From: Pirellulaceae bacterium
GTDB lineage: Bacteria; Planctomycetota; Planctomycetia; Pirellulales; Pirellulaceae
Assembly: GCA_016784735.1 (NCBI GenBank)
Contig: JADHUC010000003.1
Span: forward strand, 50,557 to 114,556
Length of the DNA: 64,000 bases
Direction: 5' to 3'
How positions within the stretch are numbered: position 1 is the first letter of the stretch; each line of letters begins with the position of its first letter. The position numbers and the translations under genes are program-made. A model generated the notes under the pieces. That model was not told the DNA's origin. It saw only the letters and a program-made list of their open reading frames with translations, and searched no databases. Positions 17,201 through 24,789 of this stretch are shown in pieces.

Positions 17201-19202
17201 GGGCAGCTACAACGTCCCGGTCACGGCGGGACAACCGGCGGAATCACACCTGCTGTGGCGGTCGGAGAGCAAAGCCTTGTTCGCACTGAACAAGAAGGAT
17301 GGATCGCTTCGATGGGTTTATCGCCCAAAGCTCGATCGGATCGTGGCCAATATCGAGATCGCTTTCGGCGATGGCCGCCTGTTCCTGATCGACGGCACGT
17401 CCAAAGCTGATTTGGTCAGAGCGAGACGCCGCAATCAGAAGATCGAAGCCGAACTCTCGCTGGTCGCGCTGGACCTGGCCGATGGCTCCGAGTTGTGGCG
17501 GCAGGACGACGTTCCGATGTTGGGAGATCGGAGCGTGTTGAGCCGACTGAAGACGAATATCACGCATCTGTTCATGGGGCAGCCGAGTTGGGGACACCTC
17601 GTGTATGCCGACGGCGTCGTGCTGTACGGCGCAAACGCAGCGTACGACGCGGCAACGGGCGAGCAAATGTGGCGGAAAGCGATCTCGCCCAAGAAGCTCC
17701 CCGTCATCTACGGTGATCGAATCATCACGTCTGATACGGCCTACGATCTTCGTACGGGCGAGCAATGTACGACCGAGGATGCGCTAACCGGCGAAAGCGT
17801 GCCGTGGCGTTACACGCGCGCGTACGGCTGCGGCCCGGTTGCCGGGTGTCAGAACGTGCTCTTCTTCCGATCCGGCGCCGATGGCTTCTTCGATATGGAA
17901 ACCGAAGGGACCACAACCTTTGGCGGCGTAAGAGCAGGCTGCGCGCGGACGCTGCTGGCCGCGAACGGGCTGCTGATTCATCCGCAAGGCTACAGCGGGT
18001 GCTGTTGTTCCTACAACTACAAGACGAACCTGGCCTTCATCTCGGCACCGGACCGAGACGACACTTGGTACGTGTTCCCGCGTCGCGCGAGCAGTGGTCC
18101 GATCAAGCACATGGCCGTGAACTTCGGCGCCCCCGGCGACCGCAAGGACGCAAGAGGAACTGCTTGGCTTGGTTTCCCAAGGCCCATGCTCGCCAGCGCT
18201 TGTCCTGCCCCCATTGGCGTCTCGATGGACCAAGCCAAAAGCACTTACCGTCGCCGAATGACGGAAGCAATCGAGACCACGGACGCCCCTTGGGTCTACA
18301 GTTCGGGCCTATCCGGCCAGGGCCGCATCGCGATCGACGTGGCTCTCACGCCCGGCATCATCCTGCCACGAAGTGATGCGGCCCCAGCCGTCGATGGCAA
18401 GGTCGACGACGAGTGCTGGAAGGGCATCAAAGCCATTCCCTTTCAAAACACCCCGTTTTCCATGCTCGGTGCCAACGTCGATTTCCGTATGTTCCGCGAT
18501 GCCGAGAACATCTACTTCGGTTATCACTGCCGATCCGTCACACCGACCTCGAAGGCTGGCCTGGACATCTACGTCGCGGATTCGGGCAGGAAAGCAGGTA
18601 TCCATCTTGTCATCGGTCGAGACGGGCAAGCGACGGCAACGTTTGGCACAGTCGAAACGGGCAGGAAGACCGATCCCAACTGGCGGGGCGAGTGGCAGTC
18701 TGCCGTAAAGAAAACCGCCGACGGCTGGTCGGCCGAGGTGGCTCTGCCAATCAAGACATTGACCGAATCCGGGATGGACGTTCGAAGGCTTCAACTGAAC
18801 TGCATGGCGCAGAGGTGGACGCCATCGACGTCCGAGGCCGTATTTCTGACCGATCCACTCTACAGCACGAAATTCAGAAGCTGCGTCGGCTTCCGCCGCG
18901 TCGTTCCCGCTCCCGGTGAACGGCCGAAGTCAAGATCGTTTACCGTTCGTCTACACTTCGGCGAATTCGAAGACGTGCGACCTGGGCAGCGAGTGTTCGA
19001 CGTGGCCATCCAAGGCGAGACGGTTTTGAGAGGCTTGGACATCGCTCGCGAGGCGGGCGGCAGAAACAAACCGCTCGTCAAGGAGTTCAACGACATCGAA
19101 GCAAGTGAGCAAATCCTGATCGAACTAACGCAGAAAGGCCAGCCAACCGACGGTAGTGCGCTGCCTGTGATTTGCGGCGTCGAGGTCGTTCAGGGAGAAT
19201 AG
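14241..19202 (+). CDS. giant secreted PQQ-propeller protein with inserted methyltransferase-like, CBM9-like and malectin-like domains
   Basis: A 1653-aa exported protein; AAGGAGG five bases before the ATG is a strong start. After the signal peptide (CLAAALLAANVCVADW) come PQQ/quinoprotein-like propeller repeats (VRALDVETGELVWQF, FLYCLEAKTGKSVWRF, YVYALDADTGKELW). At about 475-600 a Rossmann-like segment interrupts the propeller (YALVVGEPDCRLAEAIA, then ECYRVLRPCGGVLCFLGF), resembling a SAM-methyltransferase core that has probably lost activity. The propeller resumes (VVAFDAYNGRELWSQ; LFALNKKDGSLRWVY), with a beta-sandwich insert near 850-960. A CBM9-like domain lies at about 1371-1555 (AAPAVDGKVDDECWKG; FRMFRDAENIYFGYHC), and a malectin-like end at about 1565-1653 (VRLHFGEFEDVRPGQRVFDV). 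Role: cell-surface or periplasmic carbohydrate binding is likely; enzyme activity is unknown. Operon with the next two genes. Confidence 0.85.
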   Translation: MNERRFQIVVTGCLAAALLAANVCVADWPAYKKDSTRSSVAAESLSFPLTERWVHQPSQPPKPAWPEPGKELNRTDFDYAFQPVIAGGFVYFGSSADDTVRALDVETGELVWQFTTDGPIRFAPAIARGKAFVASDDGFLYCLEAKTGKSVWRFRAGPGSDRIIGNDRLVARYPCRSGALVVDNVVYVTAGMWPTEGVYVYALDADTGKELWCNDSSGNIYVDLPHAVANGFSGVAPQGYLVASEHVLLVPTGRSVPAAFDRHTGRLLHYKPEKTHYNLAQYGGGVWCTAIDDLYFHTCNRFQNPSEAHIGEAEPSSQDGMIVYPLATGDQLCHIPGKYRVLVSGDVVYAAGNGSIEAIDLNVVRRKTRIGLNDARWTTPHSARVYCTAMAGETLLTGNGDSIAAFNSADGKPVWRVDMKGQQVRGMAVADGRLVAATHTGELLCFGPGKDTSAAPKQVKEERASPTITNKQQDRAKDIIQRSGKSEGYALVVGEPDCRLAEAIARQTRLHVVALLRDAAQVTSERERLVNAGIYGSRVVVHPEHLRHPPYFADLVVVSAAAEGVSPTECYRVLRPCGGVLCFLGFDDDARKKFVSDANIPVGHVSNVPGTSETCLATIVRGKLPGAGEWRYPWADGGRRGIGSESRVRLPVEVLWFGGPGPGRFVDRHLMPSPPVSTNGRVFVQGQNHVVAFDAYNGRELWSQSIKEVGREYAQYYSSSLVADDDSAYVVQRDKCYRLDQATGQTVSTYTMPESVITGTAPPIVPDYVDVEWPATWRVIGPLPKRKPPLSHQTLKNAPQRVTVNGKEYVASELKATGDIIDFTAIFEGYGLKPLRPGEKPSTHPRRGEQFSYHDVGRICYAFASIDCPKAGKLLIGAGADWGMQWYLDGEPVFNALRNDSSSSRRGFFNRTPCSPKDEFFDVDVTAGKHVLAVMVTAGSRGWALASASMAGKAKELMPIATGANPNVPNLRDLVWGYLSVTDELLLGSYNVPVTAGQPAESHLLWRSESKALFALNKKDGSLRWVYRPKLDRIVANIEIAFGDGRLFLIDGTSKADLVRARRRNQKIEAELSLVALDLADGSELWRQDDVPMLGDRSVLSRLKTNITHLFMGQPSWGHLVYADGVVLYGANAAYDAATGEQMWRKAISPKKLPVIYGDRIITSDTAYDLRTGEQCTTEDALTGESVPWRYTRAYGCGPVAGCQNVLFFRSGADGFFDMETEGTTTFGGVRAGCARTLLAANGLLIHPQGYSGCCCSYNYKTNLAFISAPDRDDTWYVFPRRASSGPIKHMAVNFGAPGDRKDARGTAWLGFPRPMLASACPAPIGVSMDQAKSTYRRRMTEAIETTDAPWVYSSGLSGQGRIAIDVALTPGIILPRSDAAPAVDGKVDDECWKGIKAIPFQNTPFSMLGANVDFRMFRDAENIYFGYHCRSVTPTSKAGLDIYVADSGRKAGIHLVIGRDGQATATFGTVETGRKTDPNWRGEWQSAVKKTADGWSAEVALPIKTLTESGMDVRRLQLNCMAQRWTPSTSEAVFLTDPLYSTKFRSCVGFRRVVPAPGERPKSRSFTVRLHFGEFEDVRPGQRVFDVAIQGETVLRGLDIAREAGGRNKPLVKEFNDIEASEQILIELTQKGQPTDGSALPVICGVEVVQGE
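16048..16086. repeat. in-frame tandem double hairpin inside the PQQ-propeller gene
   Basis: Two perfect 8-bp stem hairpins sit back to back: GGCACGTT-TCT-AACGTGCC, one base, then GGCACGTC-GGA-GACGTGCC. The frame reads GHVSNVPGTSETCLA, at the exit of the methyltransferase-like segment. It looks like a palindromic interspersed repeat that has been tolerated as extra coding sequence. Confidence 0.8.
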
Positions 19203-19241
19203 CCGGTGGACCAACAGAACCATGTTTTCAGGAGCAACCTT

Positions 19242-20477
19242 ATGAAGAACACAGCACTTTGTCTATTGGTCGCAATCATTCCCGCATTCGTTGTTCGCGC
19301 AGGCGAAGAACCCGAGAGCAAACCTCCCGAATGGAAGGCTGGTGCCGCATCCGCCGTCATAACGCCCGAAAGCCCGTTGCGGATGGCTGGATACGGGGGG
19401 CGAAAGGAACCTGCCGAAGGCACCGAGCAGGATCTGTTCGCCAAAGCTCTTGCCATCGAAGACCAGGACGGCAGCCGGGTCGTGATTCTGACCATGGATT
19501 TGATCGGCGTGATCGAGCGGCTGCGGACGGCCGTTGCCGAACAGGTGCAGGAGAAATACAAGATCCCGCCTCACGCCTTGCTGATGAACGCCTCTCACAC
19601 GCATTGTGGACCGGCTTATGGGCGCGACGAGGCTCAAGACTATTTTGACTCGTTGGCGAAGAAGTTGGTCGAACTCGTGGGGCAATCGCTTGACCGCTTG
19701 GAGTCGTCGTCGCTCAGCTATTGCCACGCCCGCTGTGGATTTGCCATGAATCGCCGCACGCCGACGGAGACCGGGTACCGGAACCATCCCAATCCCGAGG
19801 GGCCGGTCGATCACACGGTCCCCGTACTGCGAGTTGACGATGCCAAGGGCGAACTCCGCGCCGTGTTGTTCGGGTATGCCTGCCACAACACGAACATGGG
19901 CTTCTTGAAATGGCTGGGCGACTATGCCGGATATGCACAGGAGTATTTTCAGGAAGATCATCCCGGTGTAACCGCGCTGTTCATGATGGGGTGCAGTGCG
20001 GACCAGAATCCGTATCCACGCAGCGAGTTGAAATACGCCCAAAGGCACGGCCGTTCACTGGCGACGGCCGTCGAAGCCGCACTTGAAGTCAACCAGCGGA
20101 CTTTCTTCCATCAACGCGCTCTCAAAGGCCCGTTGCGTTCGGTGCTGGAAACGGTCGCTCTGGAATCCGCCAAACCGGAGCGTCCCGATTTTGACTACCC
20201 CGTGCAGGTCGTCCGCTTCGGCAACGATCTCTCGATCATCGCGCTGGGCAACGAAGTGGTTGTCGATTACTCGTTGCGTCTGAAACGCGAACTCGCCAAG
20301 CCGGATGGTCCGGCCATTTGGGTCGCGGGGTACTCGAACGTCTATGACAATTACATTGCCAGCAAACGCGTTCTCGAGGAAGGCGGCTACGAAGCCAACT
20401 GCTGTCCGTGGAAACCCACGTTGGAGGAACGCATCGTGGGCAAGGTTCACGAACTGTACGGCCGGCTGAATCCGTAA
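19242..20477 (+). CDS. neutral/alkaline ceramidase-like secreted hydrolase
   Basis: A 411-aa protein; ATG 19242 follows AGGAG with a 7-base spacer. A signal peptide (ALCLLVAIIPAFVVRAG) is present. The sequence fits the N-terminal domain of neutral ceramidases: AGAASAVITPESPLRMAGY, ILTMDLIGV, NASHTHCGP with likely zinc histidines, YACHNTNMG and FMMGCSADQNPYPR in the place of the ceramidase active-site loop. The C-terminal immunoglobulin-like domain of eukaryotic ceramidases is missing, which is usual for planctomycete members. These enzymes hydrolyse amide bonds in ceramides; substrates of bacterial members are mostly untested. It is 39 bases after the propeller gene and 21 before the next. 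Confidence 0.88.
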   Translation: MKNTALCLLVAIIPAFVVRAGEEPESKPPEWKAGAASAVITPESPLRMAGYGGRKEPAEGTEQDLFAKALAIEDQDGSRVVILTMDLIGVIERLRTAVAEQVQEKYKIPPHALLMNASHTHCGPAYGRDEAQDYFDSLAKKLVELVGQSLDRLESSSLSYCHARCGFAMNRRTPTETGYRNHPNPEGPVDHTVPVLRVDDAKGELRAVLFGYACHNTNMGFLKWLGDYAGYAQEYFQEDHPGVTALFMMGCSADQNPYPRSELKYAQRHGRSLATAVEAALEVNQRTFFHQRALKGPLRSVLETVALESAKPERPDFDYPVQVVRFGNDLSIIALGNEVVVDYSLRLKRELAKPDGPAIWVAGYSNVYDNYIASKRVLEEGGYEANCCPWKPTLEERIVGKVHELYGRLNP

Positions 20478-20498
20478 CGCGTGTCACGAGGTCTAGCA

Positions 20499-22547
20499 AT
20501 GAAAACGAAACCGCGCGCTTCGACACGGCGAACCATTTGGCTCAAATGCCTGGCGGCGCTGATACTTTTCGCGGCGTTGCCGCTGATCGAACGGGCGCAC
20601 GCGCAAAAAGTGCGGCTTTACCCTGATCCTGGCTACGGCCAGATGGGCGTGTATGCGAGCGGCCCCGATACCTACTTCGATTACCATTTGGCGAAGATGA
20701 AGCTCGGTGATACGTTTCCGAACAAGAAGCAGTTCTGGGCCGATCTGAAGGTGGACGAAGACCGCTGCGAGAGTTCGCATCGGCACGACATCTACTTCAT
20801 CTACTGTGGCGAGCGATCCGAGTCGCTCCAGATCGTCAAGTCGCGAGTCGATGCCTGGCTGAAGGCGGAACCGGACATCCCCACGTATCCGGAATTGATC
20901 CCCGCGATTTGCATTGGCGAGGAGAACATACCCAGCCGCAATGCGGTTCTGGACGGTTCGGCGCAGCACATACGCGAGACGTATGGGATTCCCGTATTTC
21001 AGTTCTATTCGATGCCACTTTCGCCCGATCCCGACCTCACGGCAGATGGCTGGGTGTTTGATGCCTACGGCATGCAGAATGTCGAATTCCGCAAGCACCT
21101 GATGAAATACGTCGCGCTGGGCAAGCCCGTCGTTTGCATTCCTTGGGCGAGCGATCCGCACTGGACCGGATGGTCGAAGTCGTCCGACACGGCTGCCATG
21201 ATCAACCGCGAGTGGCATCAGTTTCAGACGTGCATGGAGTTCGACGTTTCGTGTGCCGTCTTCGCCGTGGCGGGCCCTGGTGCCATGAATCCCTGGCTGG
21301 GCAGCCAGACAAAGCATATGGTCAAACTGCGCAACTGGCTTGGCACGAAACGCGAGGAAATGCACGCCTTCCAGGAAAACGATCTGCCGCTCCGCTCGGC
21401 CAATTTCTCAGCCCGCGACCGCAGCGTTCCCGTAGGCGGCGATCCGGAAGCTCCGAGTATCTACGAGGAGGACTTTTCCGGTTTCGGCTGGGTCCGCGAT
21501 GCCGACATCCGCGGATTTCTCAACCTGGAACTCACTAGCCGTCCCGGCGATCCGGGTTTCCTGCTATTGAGAACAGGTGGTGTTCGGCGCGGGTCTCACG
21601 ACCCCGCCGGGACATCTGACCGAAGGTCTCCGCAACCGCAACGAACAGGAGACCTGCGGTCGGGCCGAGTGCGGGGTCAGGAGACCCGCGCACAACCTAG
21701 TGGCAAAGTGCAAGCCTCGTTGACATACCGGTTCGAATCGTACTTCCTGATCGAGAGTGTGCGCGTCGTGCTCGACGCGTCCGCGCCTAACGCGAGTCGA
21801 AGCCGCAACGAAATCGCGCTCTCCACAGGTGAGCTTGGACAATCGTGGCCGCTGAGTGCCGTGCAGTCGGACGCGGACTCGATCCAACCGTTGGTGTTGA
21901 GCGACGACGAGCAACTCAAGGGACGTCACGTCTTCTACTTGCGGCTGAGCATGGAAAACGGTGTCGCGTCGACGGAACCTACTGCCAATCCGTCCCACGC
22001 GGGCCTACGGGCCAACCAACTCGATCGCTTACGAGTCGAGTGCGTTCATCAACCGCCGCCAACCGGAGCAACCGCGAAACTGGTTGCGGATGCTTACGGC
22101 AATCTATCTTACGAGGACGATTTCTCCACCACGCGATGGCGTCACCTGGGCAGCGTGACGGCTCGACACGAGAATCACGGCGGCTACCGCGAAGGCAAAT
22201 TCTGGGTAGGTATGGTCGGGGGTTATGCGACGGCCACTGAAATTGTCCAGCGCGTATCGTCGTCGCGGGAACTCAAGGAGCTGGCGGTGACCGCGGACTG
22301 TTATGCGGATGGGAAGAACCTGGGCGGCAGCGCTATGCTGCGGGTGGCACCTCGCGGCGCGGCGCCAAAGTGGCAGGTCAGCACGAAAGGTCGCCATCGC
22401 GGACCGCTTCGACTGGAAGTCCCGTCCGAGGAGTTCGATGGTCTGCAGGAGTTTGACGTCAGCATCTTGCTCAAAAGCAACAGCGGCGTCGAACACGGCG
22501 AGAAAGCCTGTGCCACCGTGGATCGCTTGTCCGTTCACGCGCGATAG
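20499..22547 (+). CDS. secreted TIM-barrel-like protein of unknown function with two C-terminal beta domains
   Basis: A 682-aa protein; ATG 20499 has GAGG seven bases upstream. Signal peptide: LAALILFAALPLIERAHA. Residues about 30-300 look like an alpha/beta barrel (GQMGVYASGPDTYFDYHLAK, DIYFIYCGERSESLQIVKS in part, GKPVVCIPWASDPHW, VSCAVFAVAGPGAMNPWLG). Two related beta-sandwich parts follow, each beginning with a YEEDFSGFGW or YEDDFSTTRW motif. Between the barrel and the rest of the first sandwich a 38-residue, arginine-rich insertion (362-399) comes from a palindromic repeat. A glycoside hydrolase role is possible from context only. Last gene of the operon beginning at 14241. Confidence 0.72.
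   Translation: MKTKPRASTRRTIWLKCLAALILFAALPLIERAHAQKVRLYPDPGYGQMGVYASGPDTYFDYHLAKMKLGDTFPNKKQFWADLKVDEDRCESSHRHDIYFIYCGERSESLQIVKSRVDAWLKAEPDIPTYPELIPAICIGEENIPSRNAVLDGSAQHIRETYGIPVFQFYSMPLSPDPDLTADGWVFDAYGMQNVEFRKHLMKYVALGKPVVCIPWASDPHWTGWSKSSDTAAMINREWHQFQTCMEFDVSCAVFAVAGPGAMNPWLGSQTKHMVKLRNWLGTKREEMHAFQENDLPLRSANFSARDRSVPVGGDPEAPSIYEEDFSGFGWVRDADIRGFLNLELTSRPGDPGFLLLRTGGVRRGSHDPAGTSDRRSPQPQRTGDLRSGRVRGQETRAQPSGKVQASLTYRFESYFLIESVRVVLDASAPNASRSRNEIALSTGELGQSWPLSAVQSDADSIQPLVLSDDEQLKGRHVFYLRLSMENGVASTEPTANPSHAGLRANQLDRLRVECVHQPPPTGATAKLVADAYGNLSYEDDFSTTRWRHLGSVTARHENHGGYREGKFWVGMVGGYATATEIVQRVSSSRELKELAVTADCYADGKNLGGSAMLRVAPRGAAPKWQVSTKGRHRGPLRLEVPSEEFDGLQEFDVSILLKSNSGVEHGEKACATVDRLSVHAR
21582..21696. 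repeat. in-frame nested inverted repeat inside the 20499 gene
   Basis: Outer arms at 21582-21607 and 21671-21696 match at 22 of 26 positions when one is reversed (core GCGCGGGTCTC and GACCCCGC). A second, inner pair (GACCGAAGGTCTCC against GGAGACCTGCGGTC) lies between. The element is read through without a stop, giving RRGSHDPAG and a basic linker. Confidence 0.8.
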
Positions 22548-22618
22548 TCACACGGGAACCGGCGGAATGGCTCCTGCTCCCAGTGCCCGCGTCAAATCTG
22601 AAATGCCGGAGTCGCCTG

Positions 22619-22672
22619 GTTGGAGTTCAGCCTTCAGGCTGTCTTCGCGCACGCTGAAGCGTGAACTCCAAC
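22619..22672. repeat. intergenic palindromic element
   Basis: The arms GTTGGAGTTCA and TGAACTCCAAC are perfect, and similarity extends inwards over 23 bases with four differences. It lies in the 264-base gap between the 20499 operon and the DUF1846 gene and could act as a bidirectional transcription stop. It resembles the in-frame element at 35093-35148. Confidence 0.75.
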
Positions 22673-22811
22673 GTGTCGAGCGCAGATTAACGGGGCACTG
22701 GAGAACACTTCGGGATGCTGCTACGATCTTACCCATGCCCGGGTACGGGAAGAGGTCCCGCCGGCGGGCAGCGCCATTACGCTACCGCATTTCACGGAGA
22801 GAGAGACTTTG

Positions 22812-24329
22812 ATGCAGCATGCCATTGGATTTGACAACGAAAAGTATTTGCAGGCGCAATCGGCCGCCATCCTGGATCGCGTTGAACGCTTCGGCAACAA
22901 GTTGTACCTGGAGTTCGGAGGAAAACTCCTGTTCGATTATCACGCCGCCAGGGTGCTGCCCGGTTTCGATCCGAATGTAAAAATGCGGTTGCTGACCAAG
23001 CTCAAGGAAGAGGCCGAAATTCTCCTGTGCATCCACGCTGGGGCCATTGAACGAAAGAAGATGCGGGCCGACTTCGGCATCACTTACGACGCCGACGCAA
23101 TGAAATTGATCGACGACGTTCGCGAGTGGGGCATCGAACTGCGCGGCGTGGTCATCACGCGCTTCGACGGGCAGCCGGGGGCTGTGCAGTTCAAGAACAA
23201 GCTCGAGCGTCGCAATATTCCCGTCTATACGCACGCGCGGACTAAAGGCTACCCGGCGGACGTCGACCGGATTGTCAGCCCGGAAGGCTACGGCGCCAAT
23301 CCGTACATCGAGACGGAGAAACCGCTGGTCGTCGTCACGGCGCCCGGTCCGGGCAGCGGCAAGCTGGCGACGTGCTTAGGCCAGATCTACCACGACTATC
23401 AGCATGGCATCCATTCGGGGTACGCAAAATTCGAGACCTTTCCCATTTGGAATTTGCCGCTTTCGCATCCGGTCAACGTGGCCTATGAGGCCGCCACGGC
23501 CGACCTGCACGACGTGAACTTGATCGACCCGTTCCATCTGGAGGCCTGCGGAGAAGCCGCCGTCAACTACAACCGCGACGTCGAGGCGTTCCCTGTCGTC
23601 GAGAAGATCCTGGAGCATATCACCGGAGGCGAGCCGATCTACCGTTCACCCACGGACATGGGCGTCAACCGCGCTACCGCCGGAATCGTCAACGACGAAG
23701 TGATCCAGGCGGCTGCACGCGCGGAGGTGATCCGGCGGTATTTCCGCTACAACTCGGAGTTCATCATGGGGCTGGCGGACGAACAGACTGTCCAGCGAAT
23801 TCAGCGGCTGATGGAAGTCCAGCACCTCAAGCCGGAAGACCGCCCTGTCGTTGAACCCGCCCGGCAGGCCGCCGAGGAAGCTCAGGAGCAGGGGGAAGGT
23901 AACGAGGGCATATGCTGCGGCGCGGCCATCCAATTGAAGGACGGCAGCGTGGTCACTGGAAAGAACTCGCCTCTAATGCACGCTGCATCCAGCCTTGTGA
24001 TCAATGCCGTAAAGCGTCTGGGAGGAGTGCCCCGCGAGATCCACTTGCTGGCCCCGAGCATCATCGAATCCGTAGCGCGGCTGAAGACAGATATCCTGGG
24101 CCGCAAGAACGTGAGCCTTGATCTGGAAGAGACACTTCTTGCGTTAGGCGTTAGCGTCACGGCGAATCCAACGGCGCAATTGTGCGTGGACACGCTGAAA
24201 GAACTGCGAGGCTGCGATGTCCACATGACACACCTCCCTACGCCCGGGGATGAAACCGGTTTGCGCCGGCTTGGCGTGCATTTGACTAGCGACCCGAGTT
24301 TTGCCACCAAGAATCTGTTCGCGTCCTGA
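22812..24329 (+). CDS. DUF1846 domain protein
   Basis: A 505-aa protein without signal peptide; ATG 22812 follows a purine-rich GGAGAGAGAG. The sequence matches the DUF1846 family over its whole length: IGFDNEKYLQAQSAAILDR near the N-terminus, LLCIHAGAIERKKMRADFG in part, VVVTAPGPGSGKLATCLGQ with a P-loop-like GPGSGK, NVAYEAATADLHDVN, and a C-terminal ALGVSVTANPTAQLCVDTL region. The family occurs in firmicutes and planctomycetes, and structures show a Rossmann-like ATP-binding-type fold without known reaction. It is an isolated cytoplasmic gene between two exported proteins, preceded by a palindromic element. Confidence 0.9.
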   Translation: MQHAIGFDNEKYLQAQSAAILDRVERFGNKLYLEFGGKLLFDYHAARVLPGFDPNVKMRLLTKLKEEAEILLCIHAGAIERKKMRADFGITYDADAMKLIDDVREWGIELRGVVITRFDGQPGAVQFKNKLERRNIPVYTHARTKGYPADVDRIVSPEGYGANPYIETEKPLVVVTAPGPGSGKLATCLGQIYHDYQHGIHSGYAKFETFPIWNLPLSHPVNVAYEAATADLHDVNLIDPFHLEACGEAAVNYNRDVEAFPVVEKILEHITGGEPIYRSPTDMGVNRATAGIVNDEVIQAAARAEVIRRYFRYNSEFIMGLADEQTVQRIQRLMEVQHLKPEDRPVVEPARQAAEEAQEQGEGNEGICCGAAIQLKDGSVVTGKNSPLMHAASSLVINAVKRLGGVPREIHLLAPSIIESVARLKTDILGRKNVSLDLEETLLALGVSVTANPTAQLCVDTLKELRGCDVHMTHLPTPGDETGLRRLGVHLTSDPSFATKNLFAS

Positions 24330-24789
24330 GAACGTGTTTTGAGATTGTGCAAACTGCTCGGCACTGAGAGGCAGCCGAAGGCCCTGCTGCCTGGTCAAAC
24401 GGCCATCTTCCAAGACAACGACCGCGAAAATGCGAAGGCTGAAGGGGAGTGATGCTGCGTCACGGAAGTCACATGAGAGACGAAACCGCTAATGAACGCT
24501 GATTCACGCTGAAGAAAATGGGATTTCGTCAGGACAAGGGATGTATGGCGACTCTTGGCTCTGACGTGCTGGCCCATAGATTCTCTTCGTAGCCGAATCA
24601 GCGTCCATAAGCGTGTATTAGCGGTTCGTTTATGCCGTCCTAACCTCGTGGTTGAAGAATTGAGAGAAATCAGCGGTGATCCGCTTGATGCGACGTTGGC
24701 TGTTCAAGTATTTGTTAGAATCACGGAGTGACGGGGCCGTCGCTGGGACGACCAAATGACGCGGAATAGCAGGCACGGGATTTGAAGCA
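24330..24789. other. intergenic region with a degenerate long inverted repeat
   Basis: No gene is supported in these 460 bases. Arms at 24481-24512 (CGAAACCGCTAATGAACGC and on) and 24596-24628 (its imperfect reverse, ending TATTAGCGGTTCG) form a long stem with several mismatches and an 83-base interior. Similar GCTAAT/CGCTGATT repeats are common in environmental genomes, as far as I recall. The stretch after 24630 is AT-richer and probably holds the promoter of the next gene. Confidence 0.6.
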
